IMG/VR virus record: IMGVR_UViG_3300035659_000048
Location: 1-40,493 of that record
Direction: 5' to 3' (one strand)
From: a virus
DNA length: 40,493 nt
Each line of letters starts with the position of its first letter. The stretch's first letter is position 1. The notes beneath the pieces were generated by a model. The model was not told where the DNA came from and did not search any database. It saw only the letters and a list, made by a program, of their open reading frames with translations. The translations under genes were made by a program, and so were the position numbers. Positions 1-6,272 of the stretch are shown in pieces.

Positions 1-83
1 CCGAGAGACTCCACAAGGACAACGAGACTATCCCATGCCTGAGACCGAGGATAATCTCCGTGGACAACAATGACATCATTCAT
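1..83 (-). CDS. Unknown protein, N-terminal fragment cut by the window edge
   Basis: An ATG at 83 opens a frame that runs off the left edge after 27 codons, starting MNDVIVVHGDY. A GGCGGC-like ribosome binding stretch lies about 5 bases upstream, and the frame continues the minus-strand early operon 62 bases after the previous stop. Too little is visible to assign a function. The hydrophobic beta-strand-like start (VIVVHG) would fit a small enzyme or nucleotide-binding fold, but this is only an impression. Confidence 0.45.
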   Translation of the reverse strand, partial: MNDVIVVHGDYPRSQAWDSLVVLVESL

Positions 84-145
84 TTGCGCCGCCTTTACAA
101 CATGGTTCCCGGCCTATTTCGCTCAACTACCTCAAAGACGCACTC

Positions 146-391
146 TCAAACCGTAGACGCTTTATGTTCGCGCACCATCTCATTGACTTTGCGCAACAAC
201 GACGATCGATCAACCTCAAGGTACATCACCTGCTGCTGCAATCGCTCCAACTCCCGCCGCGCCCACGATATCGCATCCGCCGCGCCGTGCTTCTTGCCTG
301 TATCGGATGTCAACTTGGCCGCGACGCCGAGCAGCCAGTGGACGTCTTCCAGGTACACGCGCGACGGGACGACTTTGCCTTCGCCCCTCAT
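146..391 (-). CDS. Unknown small helical protein (81 aa)
   Basis: The ORF starts in an ATGA overlap with the stop of the upstream 89-aa gene, so the two are probably translationally coupled. The product is charged and helical. Its C-terminal half (about residues 45-75, with RRELERLQQQ and heptad-spaced L/V) looks like a coiled coil, suggesting a dimer or a partner-binding role. No enzyme motif, membrane segment or zinc ligand set is present. It belongs to the early recombination unit that begins at the ATPase gene. Function unknown. Confidence 0.7.
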   Translation of the reverse strand: MRGEGKVVPSRVYLEDVHWLLGVAAKLTSDTGKKHGAADAISWARRELERLQQQVMYLEVDRSSLLRKVNEMVREHKASTV

Positions 392-657
392 TCCCGCACT
401 CGCATTTCCTCGATCTCGGCGGTGAGTTCTTTCGCCAGATCAGGAGCGCTCACTCGCAGGATGATTTCGCACCGACGCAACAGGCGCAGGGATATACCCA
501 AGATGGCGCACCCGCACGGCGCTTCGTCGTCCACGATGTCGCCGCAGTTGTCGCATTTGCTATGGCAGGGGCCGCCGTCGCTGTCAGACCACCGCGCACC
601 GCAAACGCAGGTATGCCATTCGCCGTTGAGGATGTAGTCGTCAGATGGGCCGGTCAT
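388..657 (-). CDS. Unknown small cysteine-rich, probably zinc-binding protein (89 aa)
   Basis: The gene starts in an ATGA overlap with the end of the PD-(D/E)XK nuclease gene. The N-terminal half carries cysteines arranged as C-V-C-G, then C-H-S-K-C-D-N-C-G and C-G-C (residues 17-50), a pattern expected for one or two zinc ribbons. The C-terminal third is a charged helix (about residues 57-89). Small zinc-ribbon proteins are common in phage early regions, where they may touch nucleic acid or host polymerase, but nothing here identifies a target. Function unknown. Confidence 0.72.
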   Translation of the reverse strand: MTGPSDDYILNGEWHTCVCGARWSDSDGGPCHSKCDNCGDIVDDEAPCGCAILGISLRLLRRCEIILRVSAPDLAKELTAEIEEMRVRE

Positions 658-953
658 GAATTTATAGCCTCTCTGATTTGCGTCATGTCAATCGACTGAG
701 GCGTATAGCAGAGCAACCGCCAGCCCATAGTCGCCATGGCGTTACGCTTTTCGTAATTGCGCATGAGGCCGGACCCGCGCGAGTGGCTGCCATTGCTCCA
801 GATTCCGCCGTCGATCTCAACGGCCAGTTTACGTGCGGGCCACGCATAATCAATGCGCCATTTTCGCGCGGGGTGAAATTTGTACTCGGCAGTCGGCGCG
901 GGAATCCCGAACGCCGCCCACACCGCCGCCGGGATGGTAGTTGCCTTGCTCAT
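654..953 (-). CDS. PD-(D/E)XK-type nuclease, DUF559/Vsr-like (99 aa)
   Basis: A short restriction-endonuclease-fold protein. The core motif is visible as D35 in WRIDYAW followed by E46-x-D48 in LAVEIDGG, then a charged helix with R/K and a final strand (GWRLLCYTP). This order fits DUF559/Vsr-like single-domain nucleases. Such phage proteins are thought to cut branched or mismatched DNA or to act as small endonucleases, and the substrate here is unknown. The last residue of the motif is D rather than the usual K, a tolerated variant in this group. The gene is coupled by ATGA overlaps to both neighbours. It sits downstream of an SMC/RecF-like ATPase, so a role in processing recombination or replication intermediates is a reasonable inference. 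Confidence 0.72.
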   Translation of the reverse strand: MSKATTIPAAVWAAFGIPAPTAEYKFHPARKWRIDYAWPARKLAVEIDGGIWSNGSHSRGSGLMRNYEKRNAMATMGWRLLCYTPQSIDMTQIREAINS

Positions 954-1066
954 TCGATTTCTGCTCTCGTTTGTAAATCCGACTCACTGATGATATCAGC
1001 GGTGGCGATGATCTGCCGAGACAGCCATTTCCAGTTGGCCGGATACTCTTTATAGTCAATTGGCAT
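950..1066 (-). CDS. Very short ORF (38 aa) resembling the N-terminus of phage HNH proteins
   Basis: The start is fixed by a TAATG overlap with the stop of the 119-aa gene, with GAGG just upstream. The end overlaps the nuclease gene as ATGA. The first 20 residues (MPIDYKEYPANWKWLSRQI) resemble the N-terminal helix of small phage HNH endonucleases, but no Cys or His zinc ligands follow and the ORF ends after 38 codons. It is either a short functional protein or the stump of an HNH gene whose catalytic part was lost. Tight coupling on both sides argues that it is still translated. Confidence 0.55.
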   Translation of the reverse strand: MPIDYKEYPANWKWLSRQIIATADIISESDLQTRAEIE

Positions 1067-1425
1067 TATCGCATCCTCACTGCGCCGCACTCGCTGCACA
1101 CCCACGAACCACAGCGGGTTTGTGTACTGAAGAAGATTGACACGCCGCAAACGCACGATCTCGGTTTGGGCTTCTCTTCCTTCCCGGCGATCCAGTGTTC
1201 CTTCAGCTTCCCGCCTTCCGGGAATGCGCTTTCGATCTTGTACGGTATCGTCCCGGCGTCGGCGTATTGCTCAATTGCGCTGAGCCACTTTTGCGCCGTG
1301 TTGACATTGAGGCAGCACCGACTCGACAGCATTACATTTGTCCACCGGCCCCCGGAAAGCACCGCGGCCAGCACCGCGCGCTCTCCGGGGTTGAGTTTCT
1401 CGATTGTCTTTGCGTCGTATCCCAT
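1066..1425 (-). CDS. Unknown protein with HTH-like N-terminus and C-terminal zinc ribbon (119 aa)
   Basis: The ATG at 1425 lies one base after the stop of the ATPase gene and is preferred over longer in-frame starts that would overlap that gene deeply. Residues 13-55 (ERAVLAAVLSGG through NTAQKWLSAIEQ) look like a winged or simple helix-turn-helix. The C-terminal 30 residues hold Cys 91, 93, 105, 110 and 113 in a zinc-ribbon arrangement (CVCG, CxxxxCSECG). A DNA-binding or DNA-repair accessory role beside the ATPase is plausible. It could also be an early transcription regulator. No family was recognised with confidence. Confidence 0.7.
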   Translation of the reverse strand: MGYDAKTIEKLNPGERAVLAAVLSGGRWTNVMLSSRCCLNVNTAQKWLSAIEQYADAGTIPYKIESAFPEGGKLKEHWIAGKEEKPKPRSCVCGVSIFFSTQTRCGSWVCSECGAVRMR

Positions 1426-1426
1426 A

Positions 1427-2692
1427 TCACACCGCTTGTAGTTCTGCGGGCGCGCTGACGACCGCGCCGTCCTCGATGATGAATCCGCTCGTGGGCGAGT
1501 CGTCAACCACTTCGATCCAAACCTGGAAATCGTTCTCCCGCGCGATCGCTTCGAGCGTCGCCATGGACTCGGTATCGAGCAGGCTTCCATCCGTCACGCG
1601 CAGGACCTTGATGTCGGGCTTCTCGCTCATGGCAATCGCGCTGCTGATCTTGATCTGGTCGGAACTTGACAACTGAGCGAAGGGAATCCCGCGAGACAAA
1701 ATCTCGGTGCCGGTGATCGAAAGGTCTTCGACGGGTAATTTGCACTCGTGGAGCGACGCATCGAGTTGGCCCTGCGTGCGCGTGATCTCCTCGGTTTTCG
1801 CGACGTACTCGGCTTCTGCCTTTTCGGCGGAGACGGCTGCCTTCGTGCGTTCCGTGTTGGCGCGCACCTTCTTGTTCTCGACCTCGACGTTGCCGAGCCG
1901 CGCGCGGATTGCGTCCGTTGACTGCGGGGCATTATCGGGCTTGTCGCACTCGGCCTTGGTCACTTCGTAGTCGGCGTTCACCGCTTCCAGGTGCGCCTGC
2001 ATCTGCTTTGCCTCATCGAGTAGGTCGTCGATTTTGCGGGCCACGCGGATCGCCTCGTCCTTGAGTTGCCCGAGTTGCCCGACGCGCGCCGCCGCAACTC
2101 GGTTGTGCTCCTGGATGCGGTTGTACTCCTCCATCAGGTCCGTCACCGACACCTCGGTGCCGGGGGCATCCGCATGTACCGGCAGCGACGCGGCGTAGCC
2201 GGCCAGTCTATCCCGCTCCCGGCCGATCTGTCGCCGCTCCTCGGTGAGCTGCGCGATATGGCTGAGATATGCGTCCACGTCCACCCCGACGACCCGGCAT
2301 AGGATTGCGCGCTGCTCGGCGGGTTTCAGGCGGGTGAACGCCATGGGGTCTATCGACACCGAACCCACGCGCTCCTCAAGGAACTTCTGGGGGCTCTTCT
2401 TCGCGAATCCCTCCTTGTTTTCTACCGTCAAGCGTGCACCAGACGCGGTGATCGAGCGCTTGATGACGAATTCGCCGCAGTCAACCGCGATGTGCGCCGC
2501 GTTCTCGCCGGATCGGATCGGAAGCTCGGGAAGTTCGCGCCCTGATAGCGCGGCGGCAATGGCATCCAGCACGCTGCTCTTTCCCTGCCCGTTGCGCCCC
2601 GTGATGGTCACGAGTGGGCTGTCGGGGTCGGGCGTGATCTCGATGGCCTTGAGCCGCTTAAAATTCTCGGCCGTGAGTCGTACTATTCTCAT
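1427..2692 (-). CDS. RecF/SMC-like ATPase of the AAA_23 type (421 aa)
   Basis: ABC-type DNA repair ATPase. Walker A is GRNGQGKSS at residues 32-40, right after the N-terminal strand and FKRL motif typical of RecF/RecN/SMC proteins. Residues about 145-310 form a charged coiled coil. The C-terminal half-site follows with a signature-like FAQLSSSDQIK at 338-348. The Walker B position reads IKVLRVTDGSLLD instead of the usual hydrophobic-DE, so the classic glutamate is not obvious. I recall this form from other phage ATPases next to recombination genes, so it may be a family trait rather than damage. The start ATG at 2692 has an AGGGGG ribosome site about 8 bases upstream. It heads the unit transcribed from the promoter at 3084-3056 and follows a long structured leader. 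Likely role: DNA end or fork processing with the YqaJ exonuclease and annealing protein. Confidence 0.85.
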   Translation of the reverse strand: MRIVRLTAENFKRLKAIEITPDPDSPLVTITGRNGQGKSSVLDAIAAALSGRELPELPIRSGENAAHIAVDCGEFVIKRSITASGARLTVENKEGFAKKSPQKFLEERVGSVSIDPMAFTRLKPAEQRAILCRVVGVDVDAYLSHIAQLTEERRQIGRERDRLAGYAASLPVHADAPGTEVSVTDLMEEYNRIQEHNRVAAARVGQLGQLKDEAIRVARKIDDLLDEAKQMQAHLEAVNADYEVTKAECDKPDNAPQSTDAIRARLGNVEVENKKVRANTERTKAAVSAEKAEAEYVAKTEEITRTQGQLDASLHECKLPVEDLSITGTEILSRGIPFAQLSSSDQIKISSAIAMSEKPDIKVLRVTDGSLLDTESMATLEAIARENDFQVWIEVVDDSPTSGFIIEDGAVVSAPAELQAV

Positions 2693-2730
2693 TGTGTGCC
2701 CCCTGTGGTTAAATGGATAAACGGTTACAT

Positions 2731-2930
2731 CTCGGCTAAAAGATCAGAAGACTGATCGCCGAGAAGTCATGGCGTAAACGGCTGACTCCCGGAGTGGGTG
2801 AGAGATCGAACTCCCCACACAAGCGGTATATCCCCCGCTTCCGATGGGCCATAGTGATCGCGTCCAGCGATGCCTGTTATTCAGCATCCCGCGTGTCGGC
2901 GCATGTCTCCGTGCCGTACTCTCACTATGG
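2731..2930 (-). ncRNA. Structured untranslated region upstream of the ATPase gene
   Basis: No convincing gene lies between 2693 and 3080; this part holds a string of inverted repeats. An outer helix pairs 2849-2857 (CCATAGTGA) with 2922-2930 (TCACTATGG) and encloses two hairpins: 2897-2902 with 2911-2916, and 2869-2873 with 2884-2888. Below it are AAGCGG/CCGCTT (2821-2826 with 2835-2840), GTGGG/CCCAC (2794-2798 with 2814-2818, with GAG/CTC inside), and a long hairpin CTCGGC..GATCAG-AAGA-CTGATC-GCCGAG (2731-2763). That last hairpin is flanked by two plus-strand direct repeats of the form ATGG..TAAACGG (2713-2724 and 2769-2781). No tRNA could be fitted. It may be the distal half of a cis-regulatory leader, a larger structured RNA, or an origin-like DNA element. 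Confidence 0.55.
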
Positions 2931-2941
2931 GCCAGGGCAAC

Positions 2942-3018
2942 AAAAAAAGCCTGGCTGCTTCTCGTCAATCTCCCCAGGCCGACACCAAGGGGAAACTGAC
3001 TTTCGCAGCCAGGCTTTT
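2942..3018 (-). terminator. Intrinsic terminator with a very long loop
   Basis: On the minus strand AAAAGCCTGGCTGC (3018-3005) pairs perfectly with GCAGCCAGGC plus following Ts (2958-2945), giving a 12-14 bp stem. A run of seven Ts (2948-2942) follows. The loop is 46 bases, unusually long for a simple terminator, and contains one strand of an alternative 10-bp pairing. The plus strand also has a TTTT run after the stem, so it may act in both directions. It lies between the promoter and the ATPase gene, so read-through or antitermination is needed to express that operon. Confidence 0.7.
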
Positions 3019-3050
3019 CCGATCCTCTGGTGTCGGCAGAGAAACTGACA
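2942..3050 (-). ncRNA. Predicted short structured leader RNA or sRNA ending in an intrinsic terminator
   Basis: Transcription from the promoter at 3084-3056 should start near 3049 and meet a strong terminator about 105 bases later. The RNA contains the segment GCCGACACCA (3037-3028). This can fold back on GGTGTC at its own 5' end (3053-3047) or pair perfectly over 10 bp with TGGTGTCGGC (2987-2978). The second partner lies inside the terminator loop, so the alternatives are competing or pseudoknotted. The motif GTCAGTTTC occurs twice. These features fit either a conditional attenuator controlling the ATPase operon or a free-standing small RNA. I recognise no known riboswitch class. Confidence 0.6.
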
Positions 3051-3055
3051 CCACT

Positions 3056-3084
3056 AATATAGCTTGATTCGGAGTGCATGTCAA
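3056..3084 (-). promoter_or_regulatory. Sigma70-type early promoter of the ATPase operon
   Basis: On the minus strand a perfect -35 TTGACA (3084-3079) is followed by exactly 17 bases and -10 TATATT (3061-3056, five of six consensus bases). The -35 overlaps the stop codon of the annealing-protein gene. The same hexamers with the same spacing occur at 5808-5780 and 8716-8688. The predicted start site is near 3049, at the head of the structured leader. Confidence 0.75.
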
Positions 3085-4199
3085 CCCCTATTTGCCGAGG
3101 CGTCTTTCTTGTCGATGAAATTGGAAACGCTTTTCATGAACCCAGCACCTGCCGCGACGATGGTCTTGAGGTTGTCTGGCGTCGCGTGCTGCCATGTCTG
3201 GCCGGCGGTAATCCACTTATGCGCAATGCCGTACTCGGTCACCATCGGACCGGACTCTCCGATGATCGCGGTGCACTGCGCGAGAAGTTCGGTCGGGGCT
3301 TCGGCCTTTTTCCCGATTGCCGCCTTGAGCCCGGCGGCGCCTTTGCCAATCGGTTCGGCGGATTTCTCCCCGTCCGCGTTTCGTCCGTCCATCACTTCGC
3401 GCCAGGTAGTTTCGCCGTCCTTGATTGCGGAGTAGAGTGCCCGCAGATCGGAAAGCTCTTTCGGGTCGAGAGTCCCGCAGTCGTGGCCCAGGTAGCGCTT
3501 GACCTCGTCCGCGGGCACTCCTACGGCGGAGAATGCGTCTAGCAGCTTCTTGCGCGCCGCGTCCGGGTCCACGGCGTCGCGCTTGCTTTGCGTGACGGCT
3601 ACGGCATCCATGGCCTCATCGATGATGTCGCCCGGCACCAGGCGCAATCCGAGCGTGCGGATTGCTTTCGAGATGAGCGCGTTCTGCTTGTTGAGAATGT
3701 CGTCGTCGGTGGCTCGCACGATGTAAACGATTTGGTTTTGTTTGTTCGTGCGCTGACTCACGACCTCGTATCCTGCCGGGTTCTTGCGTTCAACGGTCTT
3801 CTGGATCGTGACATCCTGCGAGTAGTCGTGATTGGATTCCAGGTCGGTGCAGCACACGCGCACGATGCGCTTCTCGGCATCGTCGTAGACCGTCATGCAC
3901 GAGATGTCGATGTTGCCGAGACACCGGATCGCGGCCTCGGCGAACCGAATGGACGGCCCGACGATGGATGATTCGCCCACCGGTTTGGAGTATTTCGCAG
4001 CCTCGGCAAATCCGGGGCGGGCGCACTCCTTGAGGATGCGCTGGCGGGCGAGGTCCATGTCGCGGGGTTGGTGTTTCGCCATCAGGTAGCGCGCCTCGAT
4101 GATTGCCCGTGCCTGCGCCGCCACCGCGGTCGATGCGGTCTCGTTTGTCTGGATTGCCTTGTTCTGGCCCTGTGCCTGTTCGATCATGGTTTCGTTCAT
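3081..4199 (-). CDS. Putative phage single-strand annealing or recombination protein (372 aa)
   Basis: I recall this as a phage early protein commonly found next to a YqaJ-type exonuclease. The conserved-looking block is residues 30-215: EARYLMAKHQPRDMDLARQ, then GPSIRFAEAAIRCLGNIDIS, a central strand-rich part, ending LGLRLVPGDIIDEAM. The pairing with an exonuclease suggests the Exo/SSAP arrangement seen with RecT or Redbeta, in which the exonuclease exposes single strands and this protein anneals them. Function is inferred mainly from context. The C-terminal third (about 235-372) is less conserved-looking and alanine-rich. The ATG at 4199 has AAGGAGTG upstream, and the gene starts 4 bases after the exonuclease stop. 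An alternative is a single-stranded DNA-binding replication accessory protein. Confidence 0.65.
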   Translation of the reverse strand: MNETMIEQAQGQNKAIQTNETASTAVAAQARAIIEARYLMAKHQPRDMDLARQRILKECARPGFAEAAKYSKPVGESSIVGPSIRFAEAAIRCLGNIDISCMTVYDDAEKRIVRVCCTDLESNHDYSQDVTIQKTVERKNPAGYEVVSQRTNKQNQIVYIVRATDDDILNKQNALISKAIRTLGLRLVPGDIIDEAMDAVAVTQSKRDAVDPDAARKKLLDAFSAVGVPADEVKRYLGHDCGTLDPKELSDLRALYSAIKDGETTWREVMDGRNADGEKSAEPIGKGAAGLKAAIGKKAEAPTELLAQCTAIIGESGPMVTEYGIAHKWITAGQTWQHATPDNLKTIVAAGAGFMKSVSNFIDKKDASANRG

Positions 4200-4203
4200 T
4201 GGA

Positions 4204-5145
4204 TCACTCCTTGTCCCAGGTTGGTTTGAGGTATGATGCGCGCTGCGACTTCGTGGTGTGCCGCATAATTAGCTCCTGCGACGCACCAGAGGCCTCAGAA
4301 ACCGCTTTCCAGTCGGTCTTGGTAGTTTCGGACCCCCGGACGACCGTGATGCGGCCTACGCCAGCTATCGCGGTCCGGTCGAACTCGCCCATGCCGGCCA
4401 GTATCCGGTTCTTGAGCGTTGCCTCCAGCTCCTCCAGCTCGTTCTTCTGGTGGTGGATGTCGCGCAGTGCCGCCACGTCATCGATCAGGGGGGCCGGGGG
4501 CGCGGCGAGGATGCCCTTCTTGCCCACATATTGCCGCGTGATCCAGTACCGGCACGACTCGCTGCCGTCGATCGGTGGCGGGGTCTTCGCCGTCACCAGC
4601 GCCCAGAACTCCCGCGCCCGGCTGACGAACTCGCCGAACAATTCCCGATCCATCGGCACGTTGTAGGTCCGCATGTCGGACCCACCGATCAGCACCGTGA
4701 CGTGCGCCATATTCCAACCGATAAGCCCCATGTACCACATCACCTGTGTGAGGTAGTACATCGGGATGTCGTCGGTGCCCTGGTCGCCCCATCCATGTGC
4801 GCCGCGCGCAGTTTTGATCTCCAGCACGATTTGCTCTTCGGGGCGCAGGTAGTCCGGCGTTCCGCCCGCCGGGAGTCCGTCGAAGTCGCGTGTTGTAAAC
4901 TCGCCCTTGACGAGGCTCTTTGCCCCACACTCCTGCATGTAGGCGTCGGCAATCGCGGGCTCCAGTCGTGTGCCCCAGCGCATCGCCTCGTTTGCCTGAT
5001 CGGGTAAATCCTGTGGATCGACTTTCGATTGCCAAACCTGAAATGGCGTCGTCCATGGAGAGATCCCGAGAATGCCCGCGATGTCTGTGCCTGTCACGCA
5101 GAGCATTCGTTTCTTCAGCCAGTCCGCGCGTTCGGTTGGTGTCAT
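4204..5145 (-). CDS. YqaJ-family (lambda Exo-like) recombination exonuclease (313 aa)
   Basis: A PD-(D/E)XK exonuclease expected to resect double-stranded DNA ends for annealing. The N-terminal VTGTDIAGILG (about residues 18-27), MRWGTRLEPAIADAY (55-69), the catalytic GTPDYL with D98 and VLEIKTA with E109 and K111, and YYLTQVMWYM with Q134 are in the usual YqaJ order. The C-terminal third is a predicted helical and coiled region (HHQKNELEELEATLKNR) followed by a lysine/tyrosine-rich tail, as in many phage homologues of 300-330 aa. The start has a perfect AAGGAGG 8 bases upstream. It is directly followed by the putative annealing protein gene, forming an end-resection and annealing pair for phage recombination. 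Confidence 0.88.
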   Translation of the reverse strand: MTPTERADWLKKRMLCVTGTDIAGILGISPWTTPFQVWQSKVDPQDLPDQANEAMRWGTRLEPAIADAYMQECGAKSLVKGEFTTRDFDGLPAGGTPDYLRPEEQIVLEIKTARGAHGWGDQGTDDIPMYYLTQVMWYMGLIGWNMAHVTVLIGGSDMRTYNVPMDRELFGEFVSRAREFWALVTAKTPPPIDGSESCRYWITRQYVGKKGILAAPPAPLIDDVAALRDIHHQKNELEELEATLKNRILAGMGEFDRTAIAGVGRITVVRGSETTKTDWKAVSEASGASQELIMRHTTKSQRASYLKPTWDKE

Positions 5146-5193
5146 GCCGCAGCCTCCTTCTTTGGGTTTCTGAGTGATTCTGGCAGCACCGAG

Positions 5194-5304
5194 TCAACTA
5201 CGATCATCGTAATCCACTACGGGCCGGAAAATCCCTGAGCTATCACGCATGTCAACTTGCTCGAAATCGTCAATGTCAATCAGTGTGCGTGTGCGATCAG
5301 CCAT
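5194..5304 (-). CDS. Very small acidic protein (36 aa)
   Basis: This ORF begins at an ATG preceded by GGAGGTG with 5-base spacing, a better start signal than many larger genes here. It overlaps the last 25 bases of the 44-aa membrane protein gene in another frame. The product is acidic (MADRTRTLIDIDDFEQVD.., ending VVDYDDRS) with no transmembrane segment. It lies 48 bases upstream of the exonuclease gene. Such small acidic proteins can mimic DNA or bind a host protein, but there is no direct evidence for this. Function unknown. Confidence 0.6.
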   Translation of the reverse strand: MADRTRTLIDIDDFEQVDMRDSSGIFRPVVDYDDRS

Positions 5305-5414
5305 TTTTGCACCTCCGGCCAAAGGGCGATAGCTGCGACGGCGGCACCGGCAAGTGAAAAAACCACCGTGATGATGAGCATGTCGAGGTCGTTCCAGCGC
5401 CAGTATTTGAGCAC
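5280..5414 (-). CDS. Small single-span membrane protein (44 aa)
   Basis: A GTG start at 5414 follows GAGGAGGG at good distance. The peptide has a basic, tryptophan-containing N-terminus (LKYWRWNDLDM), one clear transmembrane segment at about residues 12-32 (LIITVVFSLAGAAVAAIAL) and a short C-terminal tail. An overlapping ATG one frame away yields an unlikely serine- and cysteine-rich product and is rejected. Small phage membrane proteins of this kind are known in superinfection exclusion and lysis control. Its place in the early operon favours a host-takeover role, but this is inference. Confidence 0.62.
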   Translation of the reverse strand: MLKYWRWNDLDMLIITVVFSLAGAAVAAIALWPEVQKWLIAHAH

Positions 5415-5424
5415 ATTTCCCTCC

Positions 5425-5616
5425 TCAATTGGGAATTGGCCGCTTGACGATATGCGTACTGCCGTACTCGTCGTTGTACCACAGATGCATGTGCCCGAAA
5501 TCCTCAGTACAGCACCCCGGCCAATCCAAGCCATCGCAAGGACGGATCTCGCCGTGACGGTCGGCGGCCTCACGGATCATGTCGTGCATCACCATGTGTC
5601 TCTCGATTTCAGTCAC
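5425..5616 (-). CDS. Unknown small His/Cys-containing protein (63 aa)
   Basis: A GTG start at 5616 overlaps the stop of the ribbon-helix-helix gene by 8 bases (GTGACTGA), so translation is probably coupled. The product starts TEIERHMVMHDMIREAADRHG (a helix) and continues with CDGLDWPGCC and HMHLWYNDEYG. His and Cys are frequent enough for a metal site, but no known pattern is complete. It is small, soluble and early. Function unknown. Confidence 0.6.
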   Translation of the reverse strand: MTEIERHMVMHDMIREAADRHGEIRPCDGLDWPGCCTEDFGHMHLWYNDEYGSTHIVKRPIPN

Positions 5617-5758
5617 AGCGCTTCTCGCTTTCCATCGTCGCCAGTCCCGATAGGATCACTGTGCGCCACGTGGTATACCGCGCCAGACGCTTTTTGCGGG
5701 CGCGTTCGCGCTCGGTGAGCCGCAGGTTGAGGGTGAACGTCTTCTCTTTGGCTTTCAT
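5609..5758 (-). CDS. Small ribbon-helix-helix-like DNA-binding protein (49 aa)
   Basis: The ATG at 5758 has a near-perfect GGAGGTG 6 bases upstream and is the first gene after the promoter at 5808-5780. The sequence KTFTLNLRLTERERARKKRL followed by a second helix (about residues 31-43, TTWRTVILSGLATM) fits the strand-helix-helix plan of Arc/CopG-like regulators, with alternating residues in the first strand that would enter the DNA major groove. Two GTTAGTAT direct repeats overlap its own promoter, suggesting autoregulation. Length is typical for the fold (45-60 aa). The fold assignment is by pattern only. Confidence 0.62.
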   Translation of the reverse strand: MKAKEKTFTLNLRLTERERARKKRLARYTTWRTVILSGLATMESEKRCD

Positions 5759-5770
5759 ATTCGCACCTCC

Positions 5771-5790
5771 ATACTAACTAATATACTAAC
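5771..5790 (-). repeat. Direct repeat GTTAGTAT x2, possible operator
   Basis: On the minus strand GTTAGTAT occurs at 5790-5783 and again at 5778-5771, 12 bases apart. The repeats overlap the -10 box and the predicted start site of the promoter for the ribbon-helix-helix gene. Tandem short repeats at about one helical turn are the usual target form of ribbon-helix-helix repressors, so binding here by the product of the adjacent gene is a testable inference. Confidence 0.45.
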
Positions 5791-5808
5791 TCGCCGGGTT
5801 GTTGTCAA
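5780..5808 (-). promoter_or_regulatory. Sigma70-type early promoter of the recombination unit
   Basis: On the minus strand TTGACA (5808-5803), 17 bases, TATATT (5785-5780). The predicted start site is near 5773, a few bases before the GGAGGTG of the 49-aa gene, so this unit has almost no leader, unlike the other two early units. A second TTGACA lies 15 bases further upstream but has no matching -10. The promoter overlaps the last codons of the truncated helicase ORF. Confidence 0.75.
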
Positions 5809-6061
5809 GTATTATTTTGTCAATCGCTTCGTGCGCCCTATGCACCACACTCTTGCGCGCTATGTTTTCAGCCCACACTAACTGCTGCGGGGTCTTGCCG
5901 AGACCGCAATCCTCAAACAGTGCGCATCGGCCTTTTTGTAGCGACCATGTGACAAGAGATTTTTGAAAGTCGAAAAGAAAATCAGGAATCCACATCGGAT
6001 CAAATCTTGCGTCTGCTCCGCGCTGTAGTTTTGATTCAAGATAAGCCAGATATTCACTCAT
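5786..6061 (-). pseudogene. Truncated SNF2/DEAD-type phage helicase, N-terminal 90 residues only
   Basis: The ATG at 6061 has GAGG 7 bases upstream. Residues 1-70 match the start of phage SNF2-like helicases as I recall them: SEYLAYLESKL, then PDFLFDFQKSLVTWSLQKG (Q-motif-like) and LFEDCGLGKTPQQLVWAEN, where GLGKT is Walker A. Intact members are about 450 aa or more and continue with a DEAH box, a SAT-like motif and a second RecA domain, all missing here. After WAENIARK the frame runs into the promoter at 5808-5780 and stops. The C-terminal 20 residues therefore look like read-through of regulatory DNA after a deletion. It could still make a short ATP-binding peptide, but helicase activity is not expected. 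Confidence 0.7.
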
Positions 6062-6069
6062 TTTTTTCC

Positions 6070-6213
6070 TCACCATGTTACTACGCATGTGAGCAAACCA
6101 GCCGCAAGCCAGTATGCGACCTTGCGCCAATCTCCTGTAGGCACATAGCCTATTGCGGCGCACACGTCTATAATCATCAGCACAGTGGGTAATATTTTTT
6201 CTCGTGGTATCAT
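6070..6213 (-). CDS. Small two-span membrane protein (47 aa)
   Basis: The ATG at 6213 follows AGGAG at about 8 bases. The peptide has two hydrophobic stretches, about residues 8-25 (LPTVLMIIDVCAAIGYV) and 31-47 (KVAYWLAAGLLTCVVTW), joined by GDWRK. Short proteins with this exact plan (hydrophobic, a GDWR-type loop, WLAA, ending VTW) are common in phage early regions as I recall them, and they are uncharacterised. Likely inserted in the host inner membrane; roles such as exclusion or proton-leak control are only guesses. It ends 8 bases before the truncated helicase start. Confidence 0.66.
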   Translation of the reverse strand: MIPREKILPTVLMIIDVCAAIGYVPTGDWRKVAYWLAAGLLTCVVTW

Positions 6214-6272
6214 GTTTTAATTCTCCTCATAATTATCCCCACCACTCGCTGTCTTTATCCTCTTTGTATTTG

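Noticed and set aside
2790-2930. Possible tRNA, suggested by GAGTTCGATCTC and hairpins
   Set aside because: The T-arm would have a 6-base loop or mismatched stem, and no acceptor or anticodon stem could be fitted on either strand.
2744-3079. 111-codon minus-strand frame in the region before the ATPase gene
   Set aside because: It spans the leader, the terminator and many inverted repeats, has odd composition and no ribosome site.
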